Below, one piece after another: positions 6,932 through 15,122 of a DNA stretch of 38,283 nucleotides. Location: the IMG/VR virus record IMGVR_UViG_3300042890_000162, positions 1-38,283 of that record. One strand, 5' to 3'. The translations under genes and the position numbers were made by a program. The notes under the pieces are model-generated. The model did not search any database. It was not told the DNA's origin and worked only from the letters and a program-made list of their open reading frames with translations. Source of the DNA: a virus. Every line of letters begins with the position of its first letter. Position 1 is the first letter of the stretch.

Positions 6932-9198
6932 TAAGCACTCAAATCGCCAACAAGGACCCAAGTATCTGTTGCACGCTTAATAAGCGTTGCTGCTGACCAT
7001 TGTCCTCTTAGTTTTAATCCTGGACTAGCATTGATAGTTACACCACCTGTTGCTACTACTGTAGTCTGACCAGCACCAGTTTGAAGAATATGAATCTGAG
7101 TGCCTGTAGGGTAGGCTACAGATGAGTTTAGTGGAACTGTAAGATTGTTTGCAGAAGCGTTAGACATTTCAATTAAATCGTTAGCATCCGTAAGAACTAA
7201 TGTATAAGAGGATGCTTGAGCATTAGTTGTAAGCAGTGCATCTTGCTTTGTACTTAAGTCAACAGTTCCCCAAGATGATGTTGTTCCATCTGTTGTGAGG
7301 TATTTGCCTGAGTTGCCAGTCTGAGATGGAACTACATAAGTAGTCGAGTCAGTAGCAACTAGAGTCTTAGATGTTGGGATAGTGGTTCCGTTGACTGAGG
7401 TAGCAGTTGCTACACCTAGTGCTGGAGTTACAAGTGTTGGACTTGTATCCATTACAAACTTAGTACCAGTACCAGTCTGAGATGCAATAGAAGTTGCTGC
7501 ACCTGTTGATGTAATCGGACCAGTCAAGTTAGACGGAGCAAGGACTACGTTATCTAAATAGTACTTTGTGACTACATCCTGAGCATTGGTTGGGTCACCA
7601 ACTCCAGTAATCTTATTGGTTCCCATAGCGATTGCACCTGACATTGTGCCACCAGCCAGAGGAAGCATAGTATCGGCATAAGCCTTAGTTGCTGCATCTG
7701 TACCAGTCGTAGGAGTTCCAAGACCAGTAATCTTGCTAGTGCCCATAGCGATAGCGCCACTCATGGTTCCGCCAGCCAAAGGCAACTTAGTTGCTAGGCT
7801 ATTAGTGACAGTAGTTGAGAATGATGCATCGTTACCAAGTGCTGATGCTAACTCATTAAGAGTATCTAGCGCACCAGGTGCTGCTGCAATTAAATCTGTA
7901 ATCTCTGTCTGTACATAAGCAGTAGTAGCAACCTGAGTTGTATTAGTATTTGCTGCTGCAGTTGGAGCAGTAGGTACACCAGTCAAGGCTGGACTTGCAA
8001 GAGGAGCGTATGTAGATGCTGCTGTAGCAGTTTCTAATTTAGCATCAATCTGAGTCTGAATTGCAGAAGTTACGCCATCTAGGTATCCAAGTTCAGTTGC
8101 AGATACTGTTGATGATGGGGCAATCTTTGTCCAGTCAATTGCTGCTGAGGCATTAATGTCAGCGTTAAGAATTGTTCCATCAAGAATCATAGTTGATGTA
8201 ACAGTTCCAGTATCTCCAGCAGTAATTGCTGTTCCAGAAATCTTAGTCTTATCAATAGCAGCGGATGCGTTAACGTCTGCATTTACAATTGTATTAGTAA
8301 GATTTAACTTGCTATAAGCAATTTGAGCAGATGCATTTACATCAGCATTAACAATAGCCCCAGTACCAATAACTGTTGTTAGGCTTACATTGCCAGTCCC
8401 ATCAAAGGTAACCCCGCTTGCTTCTACATCTCCAGTTAATTGGAATGTACGAGCAGTAGCAAGTGCTGTTGCTGTAGCAGCATTGCCAGTAGTAGAACCA
8501 GATGTTCCGCTTACGTTACCAGTTACGTTACCTGTAATGTTGCCTGTAAATGTACCTGCGATAGCACCAGTACCAGTAATGGTCGGGCTAGAAATTGTTG
8601 GGCTGGTAGCAAATACATTTGCTCCGCTACCTGTCTCATCTGTTAAAGCGGCAGCAAGATTTGCGCTAGATGGAGTAGCAAGGAATGTAGCAACTCCTGT
8701 ACCTAGACCAGAAACACCTGTTGCAACTGGAAGTCCTGTAGCATTAGTCAGAACACCAGATGCTGGAGTTCCTAGCGCTGGAGTAGTCAATACTGGGCTA
8801 GTTAAAGTCTTGTTAGTTAAAGTCTGTGTGTTAGTTGTACCGACTACGGCACCTGTTGCACCGTGTCCTGTGGTTGCCTCTATGTGCGTATTGGCTTCGC
8901 GGTAGTCACGACCAATTGCCATGTGTCGAACTACTGCACCTGCTGAGTGAGCCTGTCCAGTTGAACCGTCAATTCCACGAACAATTGTTAGTGTGTTAGT
9001 GCTGACGGCACTAACATCTACAATTTCTTCAAGTGCTGTATCTGGGTCAATAACAACTGTAAACAGTTCTCCAGCAGAGACGGTGATACCGCCAAGCAAG
9101 CCAGAGCCTGATACAACAGTCGCTGAGGTTCCAGACGATGTAAGTGCGCCAGTCAGCGTTGTTTGCTGAGAGCGGGATGAGTATTTTCTAGTTGTCAT
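6931..9198 (-). CDS. Repeat-containing tail fibre protein
   Basis: A 755-residue Thr/Ala/Gly-rich fibre. Two copies of the phage-fibre motif [16 protein letters not shown](S/N)KITG, each followed by a (D)A(A/V)TKxYxD segment, lie in the second half. Three copies of a [15 protein letters not shown]-like repeat occupy the centre, and TLTNKTL-type repeats the first third. The N-terminal 100 residues ([34 protein letters not shown]) form a conserved attachment domain. No chaperone gene is obvious downstream. It most likely trimerises and links the baseplate or tail to the adhesin encoded next. Confidence 0.8.
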   Translation of the reverse strand: MTTRKYSSRSQQTTLTGALTSSGTSATVVSGSGLLGGITVSAGELFTVVIDPDTALEEIVDVSAVSTNTLTIVRGIDGSTGQAHSAGAVVRHMAIGRDYREANTHIEATTGHGATGAVVGTTNTQTLTNKTLTSPVLTTPALGTPASGVLTNATGLPVATGVSGLGTGVATFLATPSSANLAAALTDETGSGANVFATSPTISSPTITGTGAIAGTFTGNITGNVTGNVSGTSGSTTGNAATATALATARTFQLTGDVEASGVTFDGTGNVSLTTVIGTGAIVNADVNASAQIAYSKLNLTNTIVNADVNASAAIDKTKISGTAITAGDTGTVTSTMILDGTILNADINASAAIDWTKIAPSSTVSATELGYLDGVTSAIQTQIDAKLETATAASTYAPLASPALTGVPTAPTAAANTNTTQVATTAYVQTEITDLIAAAPGALDTLNELASALGNDASFSTTVTNSLATKLPLAGGTMSGAIAMGTSKITGLGTPTTGTDAATKAYADTMLPLAGGTMSGAIAMGTNKITGVGDPTNAQDVVTKYYLDNVVLAPSNLTGPITSTGAATSIASQTGTGTKFVMDTSPTLVTPALGVATATSVNGTTIPTSKTLVATDSTTYVVPSQTGNSGKYLTTDGTTSSWGTVDLSTKQDALLTTNAQASSYTLVLTDANDLIEMSNASANNLTVPLNSSVAYPTGTQIHILQTGAGQTTVVATGGVTINASPGLKLRGQWSAATLIKRATDTWVLVGDLSA

Positions 9199-9207
9199 TC
9201 AGGTTCC

Positions 9208-10146
9208 TTATCGGCGGGAGTAATGAACTTTTGGAGGATAGTTCTGCTGTTGTGCTTTTGTTTCTTCATTAAGACGCTGTTGGTAGAGGGCATAGAGTTG
9301 CTTTGTTGCACTCTGTGAAGCGCCGTAAGGGCGCTTAGAGTCTGTTTCGTCAGCCTGTGGGCTAACTTGAGAAGCACGTGCTGGGTCAAGGAATGTCAGT
9401 AGACGATACGCTGCACCAAGGATTGCAACATCCTTTGTTGATTCTGGCAAGCCAGTTTGTGTTGAGTAGTCTTGTGCATTAGTTGTAAAGGCTACTGGGT
9501 CTGTTGCATAGGTAACCTTGACTGTACGACCAGAGATTGGTGCCTCACCAAGTGTAACTGTCTGTACTATGTCAGTGCCACTTGTATACCCAAATGCTTC
9601 TGGGTTTGCTGTTGCATCAAGGTCATAGCGACGAATTGGTACCCACTCTTTAGATGGCCCAATTGACTGCCAAGCAATTGTAATGATATTCTTAATGTTA
9701 AGATTAGCAAAAGCATATGTTGAGATTGCAGCGTTGTATGTAAAGGTTGTTGTCTTTACTGAGAAGATGTTTGAACCTAATGAACGAATTGTATCGTTGA
9801 CGGCACGCTTAACTGAGTGACGTGGGAAGGTTGGGCTAATGGTAACTTTCTTATCTGCAGCGTGTGTAGCAGCAGTAGAACCTAGGTAGCCACGTCCGTA
9901 AGGAGAGACGGTTGCAGTATTAGCAATGCGGTCATATGAGTCAACCCATAGTAACTCTTCTTCAATCTCAACAATACCCTTACCGACAGACTCTGTTGAG
10001 CCAAGAGATAAAATGAGTGGGGAAGCACTTGTTGATGTTGTTGTAGTTACTGCACTTGTAAGGTGAGTTGCGCGGTCTTGTTGAAAGGTATAACCTGCAA
10101 GGTTAATCAGGACTTCATCAATCATGTTCTCTAAAGTAGTTGTCAT
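9208..10146 (-). CDS. Virion structural protein, likely connector/tail adaptor
   Basis: A 312-residue protein starting MTTTLENMIDEVLINLAGYT. N-terminal helices are followed by strand-rich sequence with ELLWVDSYDR and VSPYGRGYLGS, then a helical C-terminus ending in QLYALYQQRLNEETKAQQQ. Such an order of helix, beta-barrel and long C-terminal helix is common in head-tail adaptor and tail-tube-like proteins of short-tailed phages. It overlaps the upstream gene by ATGA and precedes the fibres. Role inferred from order; no catalytic motif seen. Confidence 0.65.
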   Translation of the reverse strand: MTTTLENMIDEVLINLAGYTFQQDRATHLTSAVTTTTSTSASPLILSLGSTESVGKGIVEIEEELLWVDSYDRIANTATVSPYGRGYLGSTAATHAADKKVTISPTFPRHSVKRAVNDTIRSLGSNIFSVKTTTFTYNAAISTYAFANLNIKNIITIAWQSIGPSKEWVPIRRYDLDATANPEAFGYTSGTDIVQTVTLGEAPISGRTVKVTYATDPVAFTTNAQDYSTQTGLPESTKDVAILGAAYRLLTFLDPARASQVSPQADETDSKRPYGASQSATKQLYALYQQRLNEETKAQQQNYPPKVHYSRR

Positions 10147-10409
10147 GCGTTGATGCTCCTTAAGGCAGCAGGGGCTGCTAGTCCAGTTGTTCCAGCAAGT
10201 TCATTACAGATACCGTTTATTTTCTTAAACTTATCTCTTGTGCGTCCAGCCTCTGCCTTGATGTTCAAAGCGCCTACTGTTGCAAGACCAGTGGTACCAG
10301 CCCAAGCATTAGCAGCACCTTGTTCGTCAAGAAATTTTGCTACATCGGTAATGCCTGCCAGCCTGTTAAGTTCTGCTGTAAGACTGCTTCCTGCTATGCC
10401 TAGTGCCAT
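10143..10409 (-). CDS. Small Ala/Gly-rich phage protein with internal repeats
   Basis: Eighty-eight residues. The block ANAWAGTTGLATVGALN is repeated loosely as CNELAGTTGLAAPAAL and in degenerate form at the N-terminus (LNRLAGITDVAKFL). Proteins of this repeat type are encoded in tail regions of many phages and are probably virion components. Overlaps the next gene by ATGA. Specific function unknown. Confidence 0.65.
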   Translation of the reverse strand: MALGIAGSSLTAELNRLAGITDVAKFLDEQGAANAWAGTTGLATVGALNIKAEAGRTRDKFKKINGICNELAGTTGLAAPAALRSINA

Positions 10410-10412
10410 TGT

Positions 10413-11147
10413 TTAACCCTTCGTATAATGCTTTGGTAGTACTAAATTAGATTTCTTTTCTTCTTTAACTCCACCAAAGAATGCTTTATAGTAATGCTCA
10501 TCAAATGAAAATCGTTTCATATGAGGAACTACCGCACCTGTATGACAGTAGACTGGAATGTCGGCCTTGCCAACTAGTGCAAAGAAGTAGATATCTTCAC
10601 CCATGAATGACTTACCAGTTCCAATTTCATTGAAGATAGCAATCTCATTGCCAACTGCTTCAATAATCTTGTCAATTACATTTCGGTGCATAAGAACAAA
10701 TCCCATACCCGCTGCTTCAACTTTAATAAGTTCATTCTCTGGCATTGGGTGAACTCGCTTGATGCCAACCACACCATCTTCTGCTTCTGCAAAGTTAAAG
10801 ATAGTTGGCATTGGAATCATTAAAGGTTCTTCTGGCGTGTCTGTTGTAAAGTAAACTCCAGTAAGGATAGGGCGTTCTGCCACATCCTTATTGTCCCACA
10901 GGAGTCTAAACTTTTCTGGACTGATAACAACATCTGAATCAACCCAGAGTAGCCACTCTGAGGTGTTGTTCTCATACCAGTAACGAATTATCTTTTCACG
11001 CTGTCTAGCAATCTGGTTGCCTTGACTTCTCAGGGTGGAGGTAAAGTTGACGCCAGATTTAAGCATAACGTCTGTAACGCCTTGCATAAACTTGCCGTCA
11101 ACCATACCATTGTCACACCAAGCGATTGATACTGTTTCTTGTGCCAT
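10413..11147 (-). CDS. GT-A-like glycosyltransferase within the virion operon
   Basis: A 244-residue protein with a GT-A glycosyltransferase outline: SIAWCDNGMVDGKFM at the N-terminus, WLLWVDSDVVIS containing the D-x-D metal/nucleotide-sugar motif near residue 78, and a later GEDIYFFALVGKADIPVYCH segment typical of the acceptor-side GEDxxF motif. Start is ATG 11147, with AGGTGGGG upstream, preferred to GTG 11156. Enzymes like this in structural operons may decorate capsid or fibre proteins or the host surface; which is not visible here. Confidence 0.65.
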   Translation of the reverse strand: MAQETVSIAWCDNGMVDGKFMQGVTDVMLKSGVNFTSTLRSQGNQIARQREKIIRYWYENNTSEWLLWVDSDVVISPEKFRLLWDNKDVAERPILTGVYFTTDTPEEPLMIPMPTIFNFAEAEDGVVGIKRVHPMPENELIKVEAAGMGFVLMHRNVIDKIIEAVGNEIAIFNEIGTGKSFMGEDIYFFALVGKADIPVYCHTGAVVPHMKRFSFDEHYYKAFFGGVKEEKKSNLVLPKHYTKG

Positions 11148-11165
11148 TGTCCCCACCTTTGTTAG

Positions 11166-11948
11166 TTACTTCTTCTTTGTTTGCCCTGCGCCTGCGGTTG
11201 CGATTCCAGCCTTGCCAGCCTTGACCTTTGGCTTTGGCTTAGTTGCTGCTGCCTTTGCTGCATCTGCAGTAGGTGCCTTGATACCCTTTGCTTTTGCTGC
11301 AGCCTTCATGGCATCAAATTGTGTCTGCGATACTGGCTTTCCAACCTTCGCTGCAATCTTTCCAGATGTAGAAAAAGCCTTGTTGGTCAACTTCTCGCCT
11401 GTACCAAATACTGCTTTACCAGCACTTGAACTAGCAAGTTTGCCTACTGCTGGTGACAACTTGGCTGCTAAGCCTGCTGCCTTGCCCTTTGATAGGACCA
11501 TCGCGCCAACTGCTGCTGCTCCGTAGAGTCCTCCAACTGCTTTGCCAAAGTTAGAATTATTCTTTGTACCTGGCTTTGTAGTTGGCTTAGTTGCTGGCTT
11601 TGGTGCTGGCTTTGTTACACCACCACGTGCTGCATCTGCAGTCTTTGCCTTAACTGGAGCATACTTTGTTTTTGCTGCTTCAAGACGCTTTGCGCCATAC
11701 ATACGACGTACGCCTTCTTGGAATTCACGTGCCATTCCGCCAGATGTCTTGCCGTTCTTGCCAGCAAGTTTTAGGGCTTCTGTCATGCCCAACTTCTTAA
11801 TGCTATCAATTGTCTTCTGAGATACCTTACCGACTAGTGCATCTCCTGATAAACCTTTTCCTCCGCCTTTAGTTAATTTTCCTGCTGGGCGTGTTGGAAG
11901 TTTCTTTGTCATTGCTGCCTTACGTGCTTCATCTGCTGTTTTTGCCAT
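11166..11948 (-). CDS. Very basic Lys/Ala-rich protein
   Basis: A 260-residue protein dominated by Lys, Ala, Gly, Pro and Thr. The motif TAD(A/E)A(R/K) occurs three times (AKTADEARKAA, AKTADAARGG, PTADAAKAAAT), as if built by duplication. A central hydrophobic stretch (AVGGLYGAAAVGAMVLSKGKAAGLAAKLSP) interrupts the basic sequence. ATG 11948 is used because it overlaps the upstream stop as TAATG. Composition resembles histone H1 or HU tails, suggesting nucleic-acid binding, but no folded domain is recognised. Confidence 0.6.
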   Translation of the reverse strand: MAKTADEARKAAMTKKLPTRPAGKLTKGGGKGLSGDALVGKVSQKTIDSIKKLGMTEALKLAGKNGKTSGGMAREFQEGVRRMYGAKRLEAAKTKYAPVKAKTADAARGGVTKPAPKPATKPTTKPGTKNNSNFGKAVGGLYGAAAVGAMVLSKGKAAGLAAKLSPAVGKLASSSAGKAVFGTGEKLTNKAFSTSGKIAAKVGKPVSQTQFDAMKAAAKAKGIKAPTADAAKAAATKPKPKVKAGKAGIATAGAGQTKKK

Positions 11949-12226
11949 TACCATTTCACCTTGTCTGCCCAATATGCGGCACTCATTTTTCCTTTGGATA
12001 TATTACTTGCATGGCGTGCCTTAAACGATTTACGACGCGCTGTGTACGATGCAGACTCTCCTGCTTTTTTAGGTGAGCCAGAAACGCCTTGTTGCCCAAA
12101 ACGTATGGTCTTAATCTGGCTACCTACCTTAGCCACAACAACGTGTGACTTAGTAGGGTGGCTTGGAGTTTTCTTAGGCTTGTTAAAGCCTGCTACTCCA
12201 GCCCGTGTTAATCGTGAGTCTTTCAT
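11948..12226 (-). CDS. Basic hypothetical protein
   Basis: Ninety-two residues, rich in Lys, Arg and Ser (MKDSRLTRAGVAGFNKPKKT, ARRKSFKARHASN), ending in Trp-containing AAYWADKVKW. No domain recognised. Its start is one base after the previous stop and its own stop overlaps the next ATG, so the group of basic proteins is translated together. A packaged DNA-associated protein or a capsid-stabilising factor are possibilities. Confidence 0.6.
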   Translation of the reverse strand: MKDSRLTRAGVAGFNKPKKTPSHPTKSHVVVAKVGSQIKTIRFGQQGVSGSPKKAGESASYTARRKSFKARHASNISKGKMSAAYWADKVKW

Positions 12227-12568
12227 TTACTTCTTTTTTGCCTTGATTTGCTTTCCTGTTTTGTCATCGTAACGACGACCTAGAGCAAGAGCGCCAACGA
12301 ATTGACCAACCTGCTCCTTGACATTGGACGAACCAATCTTGTTGCCAATCTTGCGATTGTACTTCTTCTCGTAGTCAGACTGTAATGCTTTGTCAACTGC
12401 GTTGCTTGCACGACCTGCAGTCTGCTTTGCCTCACGCATAAGGTTTTCTAGGTAGGACATCTTACGTGGCTCAGGCTTGGCAAAACCAAAGTCCTTTACA
12501 ACTTTTGCTACCTGTGCATCTGCGTTCTTCTTTGCTACCTTAGTAGTTGTATACTTCTCGCGTGCCAT
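12227..12568 (-). CDS. Basic hypothetical protein
   Basis: A 113-residue Lys-rich protein (MAREKYTTTKVAKKNADAQ, ending GKQIKAKKK) with predicted helices around YLENLMREAKQTAGRASNAV and DKALQSDYEKKYNRK. No family recognised. It is the second of four consecutive basic proteins downstream of the capsid gene in the late operon, directly preceding the 92-residue basic protein without a gap. Confidence 0.6.
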   Translation of the reverse strand: MAREKYTTTKVAKKNADAQVAKVVKDFGFAKPEPRKMSYLENLMREAKQTAGRASNAVDKALQSDYEKKYNRKIGNKIGSSNVKEQVGQFVGALALGRRYDDKTGKQIKAKKK

Positions 12569-12570
12569 GA

Positions 12571-12756
12571 TTACATGCCCTTCTTACGTACTACTGCAGT
12601 CTTCTTTGCTACGCGCTTGGCGACAGCCTTCTTTGCAGTCTTTTTAACAGCCTTCTTCTTAGGACCGTATTCCATCATACGTTCCTTGGCACCTTCAACT
12701 TTTTCATGGCGCTTCATGGCAGCCATTGACTTGTACTTCTCCATTTTTGCTGACAT
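12571..12756 (-). CDS. Histone-tail-like basic protein
   Basis: Sixty-one residues. The second half, KKKAVKKTAKKAVAKRVAKK, is almost only Lys, Ala, Val and Arg, like the C-terminal tails of actinobacterial HU or eukaryotic H1. The first half is Met- and Lys-rich (MSAKMEKYKSMAAMKRHEK). ATG 12756 overlaps the previous stop (TAATG). Likely binds nucleic acid by charge; function in capsid or host not shown. Confidence 0.6.
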   Translation of the reverse strand: MSAKMEKYKSMAAMKRHEKVEGAKERMMEYGPKKKAVKKTAKKAVAKRVAKKTAVVRKKGM

Positions 12757-13229
12757 TATATTTGTCCAATCTCTTTCATGACTTCGGTGGTTTTCTTGTC
12801 AATCTGATGTGCTTTAGGCATTGTCTCTGAGTTGTAGGCTTTACCCATAGTCTCAGATGCTGCGTAGGCTGCTTCAACATGAGCACGTGATGTGCCTCCT
12901 GGTTGGATTCCTTGAGCCTTAGCATCTCTGTATGCCTGCAACTCTGAGGTCCATTTCTTGTCAGAAATATCTCTTGTTGCATCTCCAGTATTAAGTTGTA
13001 GACCTTTTGCCTTGCATCCGAAGCATTCAAATGGACCGCCACACTTGGTGTGGTCTATCGCCTCGAAGTCATCTGATATGAATGGAACATCTGATGTCTC
13101 ATCGCACTTAGTACATCCGTACAATGCTACATATGAAACCATGTCGCCATCTATTAAGTTGTATCCCCATTTAAGAACTTTGCTTATATGGTCGCACTCA
13201 CTGTGCTGTAAAGTTTTCTTCCGTGACAT
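12756..13229 (-). CDS. Cys-rich, zinc-finger-like hypothetical protein
   Basis: A 157-residue protein. N-terminal cysteines and histidines (HSECDHISK, YGCTKCDETS, HTKCGGPFECFGCKA) give C-x2-C pairs suited to one or two zinc sites. The C-terminal half is helical and Ala-rich (SRAHVEAAYAASETMGKAY). It starts 32 bases inside the upstream gene, unusual for this tightly packed operon but with no better start downstream before the cysteine motifs. Role unknown; between the capsid gene and the basic proteins. Confidence 0.65.
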   Translation of the reverse strand: MSRKKTLQHSECDHISKVLKWGYNLIDGDMVSYVALYGCTKCDETSDVPFISDDFEAIDHTKCGGPFECFGCKAKGLQLNTGDATRDISDKKWTSELQAYRDAKAQGIQPGGTSRAHVEAAYAASETMGKAYNSETMPKAHQIDKKTTEVMKEIGQI

Positions 13230-13467
13230 CTACGCCCCCTGCAATTAGTGCCGCCTTTGTTGCATCATCTACTGTATGGTTATAACCACCACGATAGACT
13301 TCTTGGTAAGTAGCCAAGTCTTCATCTGTTGCGTAACGAGTTTGGTAGTATTCGCCATCACTCTTAACAATAGTAATTCCTTTGCGCAAATTGGCAAAGT
13401 AGAATAACCTATGTCCACCAGATGGACCTTCTAGTACATATGGTGTTGTGAATGTCCAGTTTGCCAT
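13198..13467 (-). CDS. Small virion-operon protein, hypothetical
   Basis: Eighty-nine residues, beginning MANWTFTTPYVLEGPSGGHR, with several aromatic strands and an acidic C-terminus. AAGGAGA lies before the ATG. It is the first gene after the capsid gene and its hairpin. Small beta-rich proteins here are often capsid decoration or head-completion proteins, but no family assignment is possible from sequence. Confidence 0.65.
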   Translation of the reverse strand: MANWTFTTPYVLEGPSGGHRLFYFANLRKGITIVKSDGEYYQTRYATDEDLATYQEVYRGGYNHTVDDATKAALIAGGVDVTEENFTAQ

Positions 13468-13495
13468 GATTCTCCTTATAATGGATTTACTGCTA

Positions 13496-13519
13496 AGCAG
13501 GGAGATTTCTCCCCCTGCT
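13496..13519 (-). promoter_or_regulatory. GAAA-capped stem-loop after the capsid gene
   Basis: On the minus strand AGCAGGGGGA-GAAA-TCTCCCTGCT folds into a 10-bp stem (one G-U) with a GNRA tetraloop, 14 bases after the capsid stop. No T-tract follows, so it is not a standard terminator. A processing or mRNA-stabilising element that raises capsid output over downstream genes is likely. Confidence 0.55.
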
Positions 13520-13533
13520 CAACCGTCAATCAA

Positions 13534-14487
13534 TTAAGCGATTGATGAACCTGATTCGATTCGGTATAGTGCTTCTTCGCGGTAGCGAGCAAAGCCAAGT
13601 ACGCCGTACCAACCCATTGGGCGGTGACGCATTAACTTGTCGACAACTGGTCCGATAACTACATGTGGCTCTTCGGCAACTGCTTCTGCAAGCGCTTGCT
13701 GTCCAGCGATGATTGTGCGGTACACCTTTGCAGATGAAGCACCGTCAGTTGCTGAGTATAGGCGTGGTGACTCTACGAAGTATGCACCTTCGTATGTACC
13801 AATTTCTCCTGCCCAGATGCGGTCCTGTGAAGAACCGTACTGATTAGGAAGAAGCCATCCAGCAGAACCTGTCTCAGCACGAAGGTCGTGTGAAACTTCT
13901 GGGTGAAGTCCAGCCCAGTATAGTGAACCCTTACGGGCTACTGCCTTGCCTGCACGCAACTTTGCAACAGCCTTGCGGATGTTAGCAGAAGATAGTGTTG
14001 CAGCAGCAGTTACTGTTGCTGTTGATGTTGCTGTTGAACCTGAGTAGATTACGTTTGTTCCGCCGCGCAATGTTGTCATTGCTACTGCGTCGATTGAATC
14101 TGCTAGGTTGAATGCGATGATGTTAGCAATTGCTGGGTCTACATCAGCAAGGCTGAATAGTTCCAAAGCACGTGTTACAAGAACAGAATTACCGTACTCG
14201 TTAAGAGTAATAGTAACTGATGTTGGTGTAGACATTGCTACTGCATCTGGGTCAACTGTCTCTGTTAGAGCAGTTGTTGCTGCTGATAGGTCTACATAAC
14301 GCTGTAGAACTACTGTTGAGCCTGGGATTGCTTGCTTAGCGGGACGCTTGTCTGCGACTGAACGAATTAGGGGTTCAGAACGGAGAGCAAACTCGAGAAG
14401 GCGGTCATATGCCTTCTGTACTAAACCAGCGCTACCAGCGGTTCCGCCTAAAGAGGCAGAGTCTGATGATACGTAGGCGTTAGCCAT
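13534..14487 (-). CDS. Major capsid protein
   Basis: A 317-residue protein with features of HK97-fold/N4-gp56-type capsid proteins: a helical N-terminal segment (LVQKAYDRLLEFALRSEPL), VVLQRYVDLSAATTALTE, then SVTITLNEYGNSVLVTRALE, a pattern typical of these shells, followed by ADSIDAVAMTTLRGG. The gene directly follows the scaffold gene and is itself followed by a strong hairpin, consistent with high expression. No N-terminal prohead-protease delta domain is visible; the separate scaffold probably plays that part. Confidence 0.85.
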   Translation of the reverse strand: MANAYVSSDSASLGGTAGSAGLVQKAYDRLLEFALRSEPLIRSVADKRPAKQAIPGSTVVLQRYVDLSAATTALTETVDPDAVAMSTPTSVTITLNEYGNSVLVTRALELFSLADVDPAIANIIAFNLADSIDAVAMTTLRGGTNVIYSGSTATSTATVTAAATLSSANIRKAVAKLRAGKAVARKGSLYWAGLHPEVSHDLRAETGSAGWLLPNQYGSSQDRIWAGEIGTYEGAYFVESPRLYSATDGASSAKVYRTIIAGQQALAEAVAEEPHVVIGPVVDKLMRHRPMGWYGVLGFARYREEALYRIESGSSIA

Positions 14488-14519
14488 GTTTTAACTCCAA
14501 TTGTTAGGAATAACTATGA

Positions 14520-15002
14520 TTAGTTTTGTGAGCCGTAAATCATATTGATAATTTCTTCCGCAGATTGTGCGTTGTCAATTCTCATTGATAAATCTTCGGC
14601 TCTGTCAGGTGTTGTTGCACCCTGTGTAACCAAATCTTGCTGACGTAATGTAGCACGATTTTGGCTATTTACTTCGGGTGCATCCTTGCGAACTTCTAGT
14701 CCGAACAAGTCTGCGTTATCATCGAGCCAGTTATTCACTGACTCCTCGTTAACGTCATCCAAGTCCTTTAGGACTAAGCGAATTGCTTTAGGATTGACAC
14801 CTTTCTTTTCTAGGGTTTCTTTGACGATTCTCTCACGCTGTCCCTTGGACAAAGTCTCGAGTTGCTCTGTGAGGTCCTTAATACGCTTTTCATCTGCACG
14901 CTTGGCTTTACGTAACTTCTTTAAGAGGTCACTTCCGTCCATCTGTGTATCTGTATCGGTATCTAGTTCGTCGTCTTCGTCATCCCAGTAGTTGTTGCTC
15001 AT
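14520..15002 (-). CDS. Scaffolding protein
   Basis: A 160-residue highly charged protein. The acidic start (NNYWDDEDDELDTDTDTQMD) is followed by a coiled-coil region (LLKKLRKAKRADEKRIKDLT and onward to residue 75) and a C-terminus of short helices. Acidic/coiled-coil composition and position just upstream of the capsid gene are hallmarks of phage scaffolds, which guide shell assembly and leave before packaging. ATG 15002 is chosen because AGAAGGG precedes it; the longer TTG start is unlikely. Confidence 0.8.
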   Translation of the reverse strand: MSNNYWDDEDDELDTDTDTQMDGSDLLKKLRKAKRADEKRIKDLTEQLETLSKGQRERIVKETLEKKGVNPKAIRLVLKDLDDVNEESVNNWLDDNADLFGLEVRKDAPEVNSQNRATLRQQDLVTQGATTPDRAEDLSMRIDNAQSAEEIINMIYGSQN

Positions 15003-15122
15003 AGCAACCCACCCTTCTATTCGTTGTAGTCGCAAGCCTCAGTGACTAGTCGGGGAACTAGGCTGGCTCTTGCTATCGGTCTAATACGCTGACGGGGCCG
15101 ATAGGTCCGTTCAGGATTCTAT

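Noticed and set aside
6931-6961. Upstream TTG start for the fibronectin/Gly-rich gene
   Set aside because: It would overlap the previous gene by 31 bases, while ATG 6931 forms a normal TAATG junction.
8390-8905. 171-residue plus-strand open frame
   Set aside because: Antisense shadow of the repeat-rich tail fibre, Val/Ala/Pro-biased with no start signals.
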